This document shows positions 52,501 through 63,380 of a stretch of 64,000 nt of DNA, in pieces. The position numbers and the translations under genes are program-made. The notes beneath the pieces were generated by a model. The model was not told the DNA's origin, ran no database searches, and saw only the letters and a program-made list of their open reading frames with translations. Origin of the DNA: Piezodorus guildinii (Eukaryota > Arthropoda > Insecta > Hemiptera > Pentatomidae); the NCBI GenBank assembly GCA_023052935.1, contig CM041298.1, positions 3,410,001-3,474,000 of the forward strand, given 5' to 3'. Positions within the stretch are counted from its first letter, which is position 1, and each line of letters begins with the position of its first letter.

Positions 52501-54444
52501 AGTTGTAACAAGTTCACTGCAAAGGTAATTTTAGTTTGTTTTTTTTGTTAAAGGACAGTATAAAGAATGAATTTTCAGTTGAATTGTGTGGTGCATCTCA
52601 CATAATACACAAAGAGAAAAAATCTGATTGCCAAAGTGCCACAAAACAATTCAAACATCTATCTTATTTAATAATAATATCTATATTATTTAATAATAAT
52701 ATCTATCTTATTTAATAATAATATCTATCTTATTTAATAATAATATCTATTTTATTTAATAATAGTATCTATCTTATTTAATAATAATATCTATCTTATT
52801 TAATAATAGTATCTATCTTATTTAATAATGATATCTATCTTATTTAATAATAGTATCTATCTTATTTAATAATAGTATCTATCTTATTTAATAATAGTAT
52901 CTATCTTATTTACTTACAAACTGTAAGTGTCCAGTTAGCATGACCTGGGCGCAGAGAGGGTTCTCCGGATCGAGATGTTTGTCCTTGCAGTAGTCGCCCT
53001 GTGCCAGGCTCATCGTCATTCCGCACAGTCCGTCTTTCTGTAAATAAAAAAATGAAGCAGCATTTAGGGTTTATGGTTCCGATGATGTGGAGTGAGAGAA
53101 CTCAGAAGTAGGGTAAGGGGTTCATCCAGCCTTCATAAAGTGGGTATCAAAAATTGGAGGGAAACCCTGTCAGTTCAAGATGATCTTGGCCAAAACACCT
53201 CCTTGCACATGTGTTAATCCAGAAACAGCTGATCCTGATTTTAAACTGAAATCAAGCTCTTAATGATGCAGGTAATTTAATTTAATTTTACTAAAATGAT
53301 GAGTCAGCGTTGGAAATTCATAAATAACTAGTTATCAACATGAGTTGATTTTAACTGATAGTGTTTTAAAAATGAACATAAATACCTAGTCCATTTTAAC
53401 TGCTAGTTATATAAGAAAATATTGTTTTATTAATTGATTGATCTTAACCGACTTGCTGCTCATCGATCATTGTTGGCCATCATCTACATCCATCTATAAT
53501 GAATTTTTCCATTAAAGGAATAGAACTAAACTTTCTATATCTATATTTAACTGCAAGAAGTCTTGCAGCGAAAGAGTCATAACCTTTCAGAATAGAGGAA
53601 AGAAAACTTTTGTTAATCACTAGTGAGTTGAGTTTTAAAAATAAAATATGAGATTGATATAACAAAACATTGTGATATATACAAAACAAAGGTTTATTAT
53701 TTCCAAGTAACTGGCATTTAACTAATATGAGAAGCAATAAAATAAACAATGGTTAAAATGGCCAATCACAACTGTTAATTTCAACACGCTATTTCTCTGA
53801 TGTTTCTAAATTGATTTCAATGATTCTTTTTTTGTTTTGTAAGGTATGTGATTCAATATAGAATAGCACTAACAATAGAAATTCTTGGTATTCATAAATT
53901 CTTAGGGATTACATTTTTTTTGGTTGATTACAAAGATTTATTATTGAAAATAATAGACCAAAAATTAAAACTTACTCATATGATAGAGATTGTTTTGCAA
54001 GGTTTGGTAGAAATTTACAAAAAGACACCTCATCACATTTGCTGGATACATACACGTAGAAAAGCTGATAAAAATATTAAAGAACAATAAATAAATACAA
54101 TAACTTACTTTAAGATCTTTGATGACAGGATCCAGCTCGCTGGAGTAGATGTAAGGCGTCCCTTTGCTGTTGCCTACCGGGCCGTCGCTCATCGAGAAAA
54201 CTCTCCCTAAGGGGAAACCGCTTGAGTTTCCTTGATGGGATATGTGCGATATCACTGTCCACTCTGTTTTAAAGTAAGAAAATATATAAATAAGCAAAAT
54301 AGCTCAACGATCTTACCTAAAAATGGAAGGATTATATTAAACTAGTTCTGGGACTCTTTAGGCAACACAATGGGACTTCATTTTAGTGTTTCTATTAATC
54401 ATATAGCTAACATTTTAAGAAACTATTTTTCAGTCATTTAAATA

Positions 54445-54491
<47 letters not shown>

Positions 54492-57400
54492 ATATTCTAT
54501 AATTTCGAAAGCCTTTAGTGCAATATTAAACTGATTTTATTCGATCCCCTGTGAGTGACAGCTATGAAAATATAGATATTTTATTTTATATTAAAAGATA
54601 ACTACTCTCAAATTTTTTAATGGGAGTAAAAAATCCTTACTTATGCCTTCCTTCGGAGGGTATGTTAAAAGATTGTCCCGAGCCAGTGCGATGTCTGGTT
54701 AAAGATCCCTATCCTATTTAAACCTGGATAGACTAAAATTTAGGACTCCCACTGTAGCATCGTCCGATCAGCCACAGTAGTTTAGGACTCCTACTGCAGC
54801 ATCATCCGATTAACCACAGCGGCATAAAGTGACGTTAAATAAATAAATAAACTACTTATAAATTAAGATTGTGTAATTTTGTTTTGTTATTTATACTTAC
54901 ATTTAAATTGTAATGACACAGAGGTGGGCTAGTTTTTCTTTTAATTCTGTTTCTATTTTTTTTTCTTTACATTCTTAATTTTACATGCGTGTTTAAATAT
55001 TTATGATTAATTGTTTAAGGTTTCATTTTTTATTATAATAAATTATTATATTATTATAATTTGATTTTTTTTTGTAGATAAATTAATTTGGTATATTGTA
55101 AATTAACTATCAGTTTAAATTTCAATTATTATTATTATTGTTTAAATCTGTAAATGTAATAAGATTAATTATAATTTACTACCTGTGATTGGGCATAGGC
55201 CAGTTTGTGGATGTTATTAAATAAATATATAAAGTAAAGGCTAAGCAATAAAAAATATTGTAGCCTTATGGCTGGTACAAGGGTACTTGTATACAACAGA
55301 TGTCCTTAATGGATGGTCCTCATCAAGTAAAGAAGGTTCCTCACTGCCTTACTGTTTTAGGTCAGCTGATTCCAACAAAATTTTTGACTCAAAATGGTAC
55401 AAAAGTACCTCGACTCTCTCCTAGTTTTTCTATTATAACTCTGATTCCATGGATCGGGCAGAATCAACAAAGAGGGACAAAAGTATTCTTAATTTAATTT
55501 TACACAAAAATTATCCTTCTGTTATCATATTTAAATTAAAACTCTTTACCTCATAATCTGTTCTAAAACACTATATTTAATATCACATTATTTATCTATT
55601 GTCATTGATGTTTTGAAGTGCTTAACTTGATCTTCAAAATATTGCTAACCCTACTATGCTTACTCTACATTGTTCTTATTTCAAATATTACAGTTCTTTT
55701 AACGATTCTTATATATATATATCTTATATGTTGTTACAACTCCATATATTATAAATTAATTTATATTAAAATCACTACACACGAAGAGTATGGAAAAGAT
55801 AATATGGAGTTGGAATACCATATAAGAATTGTTAAAACAACTTTAGTATTCGAACTAAGAACGATTTTGGATGTGTATCAAAAGTTCTCTAAAAACACAA
55901 TATAGAAATGCAATTATTTTCGAAAGGTACTAATTGCACACTTAGTTTCTATCCAAATCATACTAAAACATTTCATTTCATTACTTTAGTATAGTGTTAT
56001 TGATATAGTAAAAAAACAATTCTAGATTTTAATCTGAAAAAAATCAAATTAGCTGATTTGAATGTAATGAGAGGTTTTCGCACTTCCTGTAAAATTTCCT
56101 TGAATGGATATAGTACATTTTGGAAATCAACATCTCATATACAATAAATTGCCACTTTATCTAGGCTAATATTGCAGAAGATATTCTTTCAACAAAGATA
56201 AATACGATAAACTACTTTATAATGCATTAAATATTGCAGAAGATATTCTTTCAACAAAGATAAATACGATAAACTACTTTATAATGCATTAAATATTGCA
56301 GAAGATATTCTTTCAACAAAGATAAATACGATAAACTACTTTATAATGCATTAAATATTGCAGAAGATATTCTTTCAACAAAGATAAATACGATAAACTA
56401 CTTTATAATGCATTAAATATTGCAGAAGATATTCTTTCAACAAAGATAAATACGATAAACTACTTTATAATGCATTAAATATTGCAGAAGATATTCTTTC
56501 AACAAAGATAAATACGATAAACTACTTTATAATGCATTAAATATTGCAGAAGATATTCTTTCAACAAAGATAAATACGATAAACTACTTTATAATGCATT
56601 AAATATTGCAGAAGATATTCTTTCAACAAAGATAAATACGATAAACTACTTTATAATGCATTAAATATTGCAGAAGATATTCTTTCATCAAAGATAAATA
56701 CGATAAACTACTTTATAATGCATTAAACTAACTTTATTTGAGTGTCATTAATTATTTGTAGGTTTAATAGTTAACAAGATAAAGGTAAGCCAAAATACTA
56801 ATATAAAAAAGTATTTATATTAAAAGTCACTACTAGAATCAAACATCATAATAATTTAAAAAAAGACCTGGTGCGCGCAACACACAACTTTCACTTACCT
56901 CCATTTCAATAATCAATTTAAGTTTTTAAATACATTTAAAAATGAAAATAAATTGTCAGAGAATTAATTACATTGGTTTTCAATAGAAACTATGTGTTTT
57001 ATTATTAAATTTTACAATTGTGAAGTAAGATAATATTTTCTAAAATCTTTAGCTTTCTAATGGTATATTATACATCTATATTACTCTTTTTATATTAAAA
57101 AATACTTATACATATAGGAAAATGAAAGTAAAAAAAAAAAAAAAACTAAAAAAAACTTTAATTACCACAGCATTAGCACAACATAGTTTTGTATTAAATA
57201 ATAAATTTGATTTCTATAAACCAGTGATTCTTGATGCAGAAAGAAATCTTACAATAGAATCCAACTTACACTAAGAAAAACATAGACAAATAATATTTTT
57301 CAAAACAGATTGAAAATTTTTATTTAAACGTTATGTAATCAGGAAATTTTTTTTGCATGAAATTTTAATTGTGGAGAACTTCACATGATTTGAGGCGAAA

Positions 57401-58534
57401 TAGAATAAGTTTTTTTTTTATTCTGATAAATTATGTGACATTAGTAACAATTATTAAATGTCCATTTTATAAACAATAAAGAATATATATCCATATCTAT
57501 ATCTATAATGTTGTTGATTTGATTTATTTACATTGTCAATTCTGAAGGAGGAGAGAACGACAAAACATTGATTGAATCACTTAAAATTATGGAATTGATT
57601 GTTTTATCTGTGTTTTCATTAATATATATATTGATTCTATTGTGATTGTGTGTTCCTCTATCAAGAATTATTGGTTAATTGAAATCCAATTTATGATTTA
57701 ATTGAATTCTATGTTGTACTTGTAAAGTAGTATTTAGATTAAATTTTTTTAAAAATTACAAATAGGTATATTGTTCGATTTCAATCGTGATTTTTTAAAA
57801 TTGTATATAAACATTGAAGTCTCTCTTGAAGGGTATAAAAAACTCTGAAACTTTGAGTGATTTAATTAAATAATGAAGAAAATAATAGTAATAATAATAA
57901 TTAATTCTTTAATTATTCTGGGACAAGTACCTTTAGAATAATATTACAAAATATATGAAACTAACTTTAGTGTCTTGGAGTACAAAAATAAAACAAACAA
58001 AAAATAATATCAATAAAAAACAATTGTAATAAATTAAAAGGTAGCTCCTAATAATAATAATTCTAATAGTTAATAACAAAACTAGGCAAAAAAACACAGA
58101 AAAGTATGCGCATTTATACAAATCTTAATCACAAATTTTAATTAAAAGTGCTTTACAATATTGGCAAGATATGGATGAAACAATGAAGTTAAATGTGAAA
58201 CTGTAGCACAATATAAAATATTATATTTAATAATCGTTTCTACATGTTTTTATCTAATATTTTTTATACAAATTTGCAAATATATGTAGGGTTCTTTGAA
58301 AATTGAATAGAAATGAAGTGATCCAATTGGTGGGATTAGAAGATATAGGAAGAATAATTTTATCGATTATCCATAATTAGTAAAATAGGTTAAAAGTTTA
58401 CCTGAATTGTGGACGATATACCTTGCCATCTTGGCAACATCTTGGACAGGTGGTAAGTCGTTAAGGGCAGGTAGCGCGCCTGACAAACAGAAAAGGCAAG
58501 ATAGCCCAAAAATGATTCCTGAAGCCAAAGGCAT
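49460..58534 (-). CDS. CREG: CREG-family secreted glycoprotein, copy 2 (complete)
   Basis: Five coding exons (58402-58534, 54109-54263, 52918-53037, 51423-51504, 49460-49569) join with GT-AG introns in the same phases (1, 0, 0, 1) as copy 1 and give 199 residues. The signal peptide is MPLASGIIFGLSCLFCLSGA. It then has AKMARYIVHNSEW, RVFSMSDGPVGNSKGTPYIY, QGDYCKDKHLDPENPLCAQV, FAKEALFTRHPEMSSWP and IQVIDYYGGSKYPSPEEYYS before ending VSL and TAA. Only one sequon (N57, NSS) is kept. The start is the first true ATG; the longer open frame upstream relies on TTG. Identical exon lengths 2 to 4 and shared phases show a tandem gene duplication, with copy 2 upstream in the transcription sense. Third positions of exons 2 and 3 are more GC-rich than in copy 1. 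Confidence 0.9.
49738..49832 (+). repeat. SINE head, tRNA-like
   Basis: GGGCAGCGTGGTCTAGTGGG is an A-box region and AGTTCGAATCTC a B-box. A run of 18 T (49816-49833) follows. Not a functional tRNA: no cloverleaf 3' half. Confidence 0.55.
50036..50070 (-). ncRNA. Hammerhead-like hairpin, GACCC type (left arm)
   Basis: CTGATGAT, stem GACCC, loop ACAATGG, stem GGGTC, GAAACGTTGGC on the minus strand; identical to the copies at 50097 and 63268. Confidence 0.6.
50097..50131 (+). ncRNA. Hammerhead-like hairpin, GACCC type (right arm)
   Basis: Same core, stem and GAAACGTTGGC on the plus strand. The one extra T between CTGATGA and the stem departs from the textbook hammerhead. Confidence 0.6.
50830..51035 (-). 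repeat. SINE S2 copy with best tRNA-like head
   Basis: On the minus strand: TGGTCTAGTGGATAGGGCAC (A box) and GGTCCTGGGTTCAAACCCC (B box), then the body with the GGTACTCGCTTTATGGAGGC complement. CCAGTGGTTG/CAGCTAACCAG repeats about three times at its 5' edge (50988-51035), perhaps the target-site region. Confidence 0.78.
51423..51504 (-). CDS. CREG: CREG copy 2, exon 4
   Basis: Acceptor ATTACAG, donor G/GTAATT; 82 bp. Encodes KFAKEALFTRHPEMSSWPG. Confidence 0.92.
52079..52110 (+). ncRNA. Hammerhead-like hairpin, GTGA type
   Basis: CTAATGATGGA, stem GTGA, loop ATA, stem TCAC, GAAACGTCGATG. The core has one change (CTAATGA) and there are four bases before the stem, so it is degenerate. Confidence 0.4.
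52655..52915 (+). repeat. Tandem repeat, 22-bp unit, 12 copies
   Basis: ATCTATCTTATTTAATAATA plus AT, with AGT/AAT variants. It reaches to within 3 bp of the donor of CREG copy 2 exon 3 and so forms the first 260 bp of intron 3. Confidence 0.93.
52918..53037 (-). CDS. CREG: CREG copy 2, exon 3
   Basis: Acceptor TTATTTACAG, donor TTT/GTAAGT; 40 codons. Encodes MSLAQGDYCKDKHLDPENPL and CAQVMLTGHLQF. The 22-bp array at 52655-52915 reaches into the donor region. Confidence 0.92.
53095..53245 (+). repeat. SINE S2 body fragment
   Basis: GTTCATCCAGCCTTCATAAA, GTGGGTATCAAAAATTGGAG and GAAACCCTGTCAGTTCAAGA correspond to the S2 body; no tRNA-like head. Confidence 0.6.
53680..53970 (+). repeat. Family B copy
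   Basis: AAGGTTTATTATTTCCAAGT, TTGATTTCAATGATTCTTTT and ATTATTGAAAATAATAGACC follow the same order as the copies at 10620-10920 and 62020-62395. Confidence 0.68.
54109..54263 (-). CDS. CREG: CREG copy 2, exon 2
   Basis: Acceptor TTAAAACAG, donor AAA/GTAAGT; 155 bp. Encodes SHISHQGNSSGFPLGRVFSM and SDGPVGNSKGTPYIYSS. Confidence 0.92.
54440..54496. repeat. (TA)n microsatellite
   Basis: Interrupted TA dinucleotide run inside intron 1 of CREG copy 2. Confidence 0.92.
54605..54850 (+). repeat. SINE S1 copy, plus orientation, with 45-bp duplication
   Basis: Begins AATGGGAGTAAAAAATCCTT, has TTCGGAGGGTATG, CCTGGATAGACTAAAATTTA and ends CATAAAGTGACGTTAAATAA with AATAAATAA tail. TTTAGGACTCC(C/T)ACTG to TCCGATTAACCACAG is present twice (54740-54820). 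Confidence 0.82.
54860..56160. other. Intron 1 of CREG copy 2, no recognised feature
   Basis: AT-rich. 55280-55500 is slightly more complex but matches nothing else here. 55618-55905 has a chance open frame without family motifs. Confidence 0.45.
56169..56728 (+). repeat. Tandem repeat, 61-bp unit, 9 copies
   Basis: Units contain ATATTGCAGAAGATATTCTT, TCAACAAAGATAAATACGAT and AAACTACTTTATAATGCATT. Copies are almost identical (one A to T change near 56686), so the array is young or homogenised. Confidence 0.96.
56858..57130 (+). repeat. Family A copy, short form
   Basis: Left end GACCTGGTGCGCGCAACACA, ACTTTCACTTACCTCC; right end ATAGGAAAATGAAAGT. The middle is deleted compared with 42004-42916. 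Confidence 0.72.
57140..57275 (+). pseudogene. Second Penelope-like element, C-terminal relic
   Basis: The frame reads TTALAQHSFVLNNKFDFYKP and VILDAERNLTIESN. It aligns with TALSSHSIIKQHKFNFENAV and ILDTSQNNRN of the Penelope endonuclease at 36508-36942, but is clearly a different family. A degenerate hairpin (CTGAAGGAGGAG, ACGACAAAACATTG) lies 270 bp further at 57543-57573, as expected of a 3' end. Confidence 0.65.
57905..58230 (-). pseudogene. Jockey-like LINE 3' UTR fragment
   Basis: ATTCTGGGACAAGTACCTTT, AGAATAATATTAC and GTGTCTTGGAGTAC match the 3' end at 31070-31130. Only non-coding 3' sequence remains. Confidence 0.7.
58402..58534 (-). CDS. CREG: CREG copy 2, exon 1 (signal peptide)
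   Basis: ATG at 58532-58534, donor G/GTAAAC. Encodes the signal peptide, LPPVQDVAKMARYIVHNS. Intron 1 is 4.1 kb, against 89 bp in copy 1. Confidence 0.88.
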
Positions 58535-58559
58535 TTTGGTCAATATTTTTAACAACTGA

Positions 58560-60200
58560 GAAAGAGAACTGGTTTATAAACCTTTAATTACTCTGTCTTA
58601 TCTCTGGCAATCTATATTAATTGGAAATTATATAAAAATTCCTTTTTTGTGTTATTGGTTCCTTGTTAGATGTTGCTAATGGATTTATTGATATCATTGT
58701 GTAAACTTTTAAAAATCCATTAATTCATACTAATATAAAGTTATTCTATCCTTAATCGGCGGGTCAAGATGGTGTTTCTGATAAGTCATCGTTTGGAGTT
58801 GTAACAGGACAGAATTCAATTTTTCTCTATAAACTAATATTATGTATATATATTATAATAACTAATATGGCAAGTCAGATAACATTATCTTAGTCAGTAG
58901 GAGCATGTGCTCCTCTCAAAATGATTAGGACAAATAAAATTATGTATTTGGGTTAAAGACGTGGTTAGAGACTGTTTTTCTTTCCAAAAGTACATACTTC
59001 ATTTTCAAATCGATATGTATACTTGCTGCAACCCTCATCTTTTCTCACAAGTATTGCATTTTGTGTTGATTTATATATATTTATTTTTGGATTTTACAGG
59101 CCTATTAAACAATTTAAAAAATTTACAAAGTGACAATAATAATTCAAAGTAATAATAATAATGTTAATAACATAAAGTAATAGTTATAATACAAAGTAGT
59201 AACAATGATAGTAATTTGTAATAATAATGTTAATGAATAAATATTAACTTAATTAAATTTCACCAAATTAACTAAGGTACAAATTTATAATCAATAATAG
59301 GATAAGGTACAGGTAACAATTAAAATTTATAATTTATTTATACACTTAGAAATATACTACTATTTACACTTAAAAGATATACAATTTGGAAGTGATTAAT
59401 TAAATAATAATGAAATTACAGTGAAAATATAAATAAAATTTAATTTTATTGACAGATAATTTTTCTGTTATTGATGAAGGAGAAAGGACTTGTTTATTAA
59501 ATGAGACATTATTGTTGAATACTTATAAATAAGGAAGACTTATCCTTATAGATAAGGAAGACTATAGGCTGTATGCATTATTCTGTAGATAGGAATGTTT
59601 TTTATTTAGTTAGTTTTTGAGAGAAGATAGCAAACAATTTTTGAAAAATCCAGAAGAGAACTGACATACATGGAAATTTAAGAGTTAAATGAGTTTATGA
59701 TAAAGAGTAACTATAATACGTATAACCAATTTTAGTACTTGAGAGCAAAAAATAAGATGTTATTATTCAGAGCCAGATCTTAATTTTATTATGTCAAATT
59801 TACAACAGGACACCTGTAGAAATAGGCATATCCATAATTACTTAATATGTTTCAGCTTTTATGTAATCATAATACTATGTTGTACCTCTGGAGTGGTATT
59901 TACCTTTTTACTTATTTTTTGTAGATTACTATTAGGTATGTAGTTTGATTCTTGTGGTGGTTTTTAATTTGTATCTGTTTATATTTTTTAAAATCTTTAG
60001 ATTTGAATTTTTTTAAATGCATATTAAAAATAATGAAAATTTATTTTATATACAATACAATACAATGTTTTTGCAACATAAATGTGAATTAATACCAATC
60101 ACGGGTGAACCCTTACCACCTGAATAATCCATGATTTTTTTTAGGATCCAGAAGTAGGTAATCTGTGGTGTTTTTTTAGTATCCTAAAAAAATATATATA
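58560..60200. other. Region upstream of CREG copy 2, no recognised feature
   Basis: No clear promoter element can be singled out. 59080-59250 is rich in AATAAT triplets. No repeat of the window's families was seen apart from weak resemblance. Confidence 0.45.
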
Positions 60201-60204
60201 TAAA

Positions 60205-60208
60205 AAAA

Positions 60209-60262
<54 letters not shown>
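60205..60262. repeat. (TA)n microsatellite
   Basis: About 25 TA dinucleotides followed by a TTTATTTATT and T run. Confidence 0.94.
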
Positions 60263-60266
<4 letters not shown>

Positions 60267-60950
60267 TATTTATTTATTTTTTTTTTTTTGGAAGAATTTT
60301 CTCAAACCCTACCTTATAGCTCATCAAAATGGTGAGGATTTCAAACAAAGTCATTTTTTAAATACAGTAATTTCTACAAGAGTGAGTGAATTGTAAGTTG
60401 CTTTAATAGGTATTATAGGTAGGCGGTGTGTGAAGACAATAACTTGTATATTTATCCCTCTCCCCCTTTAGGATTTTCAACACTCATGGCTCCCTGTCTA
60501 ACCAAAATCCTGCTAATCCCTTTGTTATATATTGCCAATGAATCTTTTTTTATGCAAAAATGGAACCAACTTATGACTTTAGAAGATGACCTCTAATATT
60601 GATATACATTGAAACATTGTTAATTCTAATTGAAAAAAAAAAAAAAGATATTAGAAGATTTCGCTGCATTTGATTCCTTAGAAATTAAAATAATCTTCCT
60701 TTGACATTAATAAAACTAGCATGGTGAGAGTAATAAAGAATTTTTGACAACTGAAAACGGTTTAAACGAACCATTATTAATTAATTAAAAACGAATACGG
60801 AAGAACATTTGATTACATATCTACTTTAGAAATATATTATACAAGTGTCATGTTGCTAATCTGTGTATTCTCTGTTTTCAATATTTTCAGAATCCTACCA
60901 CATGTAGGTGTTCATCTTCCTCACCTTACCAAAACTATACATTTTAATGA

Positions 60951-61620
60951 CTTCTTCTTCTTTAGCTTTCTCCTGGTGCCTTGCAGCGTGGAGATAGTCC
61001 AACCCAGGATCTCAATCCCTCTCTGTCTCCTGCAAAGTCTTCATCTCCTGCAGTGTCTTGCCTCTCGCTTGCCCCAACTTGGTAATGTAGCCATCGTAGC
61101 TAAGCCTAGGCCTTCCTCTAGGTCTGGTGCCAACTGGTTTTGCCTCCATAAATTTTAGTGGGTCACAATCCTGGCTCATCCTACATACGTGCCCGTACCA
61201 TCCTAACTGTCTCTTCTCCAGGGTCTCCTTCATTGCAGGGATGTTTAATTCTTCCCTTATTGTTTCATTCCTGATCCTATCCCTATGTGGGTTTTGGAAG
61301 CCACTCTGCGCAAGTATTTCATTTCTGCCACTGTTATACGGCTCCATTTGTTGTCCGGGAGTACCCAGCTCTCTGCTACGTACAGTAGAACAGGCATATA
61401 TACGCCTTAAATATATGGAGCTTGAGATCTTTTTTGACCTCTCTCTTCCCGACTACTGTGTTGCTGATGGAAAAGTATTTATTATTTGCTTTTCCTATTC
61501 TGTGGGATATTTCAGGTTATATTTTTCCATTTCCGCTTATCAAAGTTCCAAGGTAGGAGAACTCATTTACCACTTTAAGCTACTCGTCTTTGCACATAAT
61601 GTGGATTTTAATTACATGAC
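60951..61620 (-). pseudogene. LINE 3' end fragment with GAA-type tail
   Basis: The minus strand reads LLYVAESWVLPDNKWSRITV-like with breaks, then EELNIPAMKETLEKRQLGWY, GHVCRMSQDCDPLKFME and GTRPRGRPRLSYDGYI (61012-61347). It ends in AAAGAAGAAGAAG at 60951-60963. Same family type as 47059-47364. The sequence ATGACTT borders both sides (60947-60953 and 61616-61622), a possible target duplication. Confidence 0.78.
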
Positions 61621-62009
61621 TTTTTATTTTTTAATCCAACATCTAGTAAAGTTGGATTAAAAAATAAAAGAAAGTTTTATGAAAATATTATTTATAAATA
61701 TTTGCCTATCGAATAAAGATTATTTTGTTTTTGTTTAATGGCTAAAAACAAAGTAGATTAATAACAAGAACTGAAAAGAAATGATTCAATGAAAATGAAA
61801 GTAATACAAGTTGAACGTAGAAACGTATCTCAACATTTCGCCGTTAGAGTGCGTTAGTAATGTTTTTGATTTGATTTAATTATATTGTAGCCTAACTTGA
61901 CAATAGTTTTTTAGTTTTATATTGTTTTCATATATATTAAAAATGATAATATATTTTATTTTATATATAAATCGCTTGTAAAGTTCAATAAAATTAAATA
62001 AAGAAAAAC

Positions 62010-62400
62010 GCCACAAATTATTGCACCATTGTTTATTGTTTCCAAATGACCATATTAGGGCACAACATTTTATATAGCTGTTACAAACAATTAATTAATA
62101 TGAAAGGCAATAAATTAATTAAAGGAAATAGCCTATATAATTTCAAAACACTTTGCCTCTGCTATTTCTCACCCGATTTCAATGACTTTTTTTTTGTTTT
62201 GTAGGAACTTAAATTCTTTATTCAGGTATTTATTTATTTGGTTGATAAATTTCATTGATACGGCAGACAGGTGGATTTTTTAAAGGAATTAGCGCTCTAC
62301 ATGTCTTGAAACACAAGCCCACAAATTTTGAGGGGAGGCTAATTTATTTTTGTACTGTCTATTACAAAGGTTCATTATTAAAAATAATAAACCAAAATGA
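62010..62400 (+). repeat. Family B copy
   Basis: CATTGTTTATTGTTTCCAAA, ATATTAGGGCACAACA, ATTTCAATGACTTTTTTTTT and TTCATTATTAAAAATAATAA, same order as other copies; also shares ACACAAGCCC(A)CAAATTTTGAG with 10850-10865. Confidence 0.68.
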
Positions 62401-62879
62401 AACTAAGGAGGAAAACTACAAAAATACAGCTTCCCATGTCCATCCCACTATATACATTTTGTTTATTAATTGGTTTATTTTTTTACTTATTTATGTTCAC
62501 ATTTATTTTATATATGTATCTATTTCATTGGTTTATGCACTTAAAAAATTCTTGTTGGTTTTATAATTCAATTTATTCCTATTTGTAATTATTTTACTAT
62601 TTTGTATCAACTATAGGATCTGTCAATGATTGTCACTTATTATTTTTTCTCATAATATTTTCACATGGTTAATTTTACTGTCTTAATATATTTACAATAA
62701 TTATTAAAAGTTGGGAGGTAGTCAGTTTTACTACATATAGTTTATACATTATTATTCTTACTATTGTATTTTATTGTTTTTACTTCAAGAATCTTGTTAA
62801 TTCTAATACCGTTATGATGCTATTATTATTGTAGGTTTAATCTGAATACTTCCTTTTATGTTAATATTACAATTTTACT

Positions 62880-63380
62880 CATTGTTGTCAGATCCCGTCT
62901 AGAAATGTGGTACGTATTTTCCATTTTACCCAACCTTTTGTACGTACTTTCCTATCTACCTGCCTATATTCCATATTACCAAATTGTAACTAGTTTCCAC
63001 TCGCCTACCAGATGGTACATATCTCCACTGTACTCCATTTTTAATGTTTTTTATTTCATGTAATTTTTTTCTTATATATTTGTACATTATCTGGTCTGTA
63101 TAGCTCTCATTAGTATACCTTTATCATTGTAATTTAATTAATTGATTTCTTTACACATCTTGTTCCTTTTATGTTATAATATTGACATTCTCTAGCGCAA
63201 TAGTTATTTTTTTAAAATAGTATTTTTAATCTTATTTTAAATGTATCCTTTTTGTATCTTTTTAGCCCTGATGATGACCCACAATGGGGGTCGAAACGTT
63301 GGCAAACAATAAAATAGTTGAAACTATTCAGTTGTTTCATTTAATGACCGCCACCCGGACTAATTCCTTCCAGTAATTCT
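62880..63380 (+). mobile_element. Longer member of the short hairpin family
   Basis: 62890-63070 matches 25505-25735 (TACGTATTTTCCATTTTACC, AACTAGTTTCCACTCGCCTA). 63265-63380 is the hairpin and its downstream part, identical to 50095-50201 over more than 100 bp, ending ACTAATTCCTTCCAGTAATT. The tail that should follow (CTCAACTGTCAACTAATTAT to ATCCAC) is displaced to 63743-63771. Confidence 0.8.
63268..63302 (+). ncRNA. Hammerhead-like hairpin, GACCC type
   Basis: CTGATGA at 63268-63274, extra T, stem GACCC (63276-63280), loop, stem GGGTC (63288-63292), GAAA (63293-63296), then CGTTGGC which can pair with the GCC before the core. Confidence 0.6.

Noticed and set aside
53480..53749. Open frame with NSLVINKSFLSSILKGYDSF as a Penelope or gene fragment
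   Set aside because: No convincing family landmark; it may be chance or an old relic.
55618..55905. 95-codon frame in intron 1 of CREG copy 2 as a gene
   Set aside because: AT-driven composition, no ATG start, no known motif.
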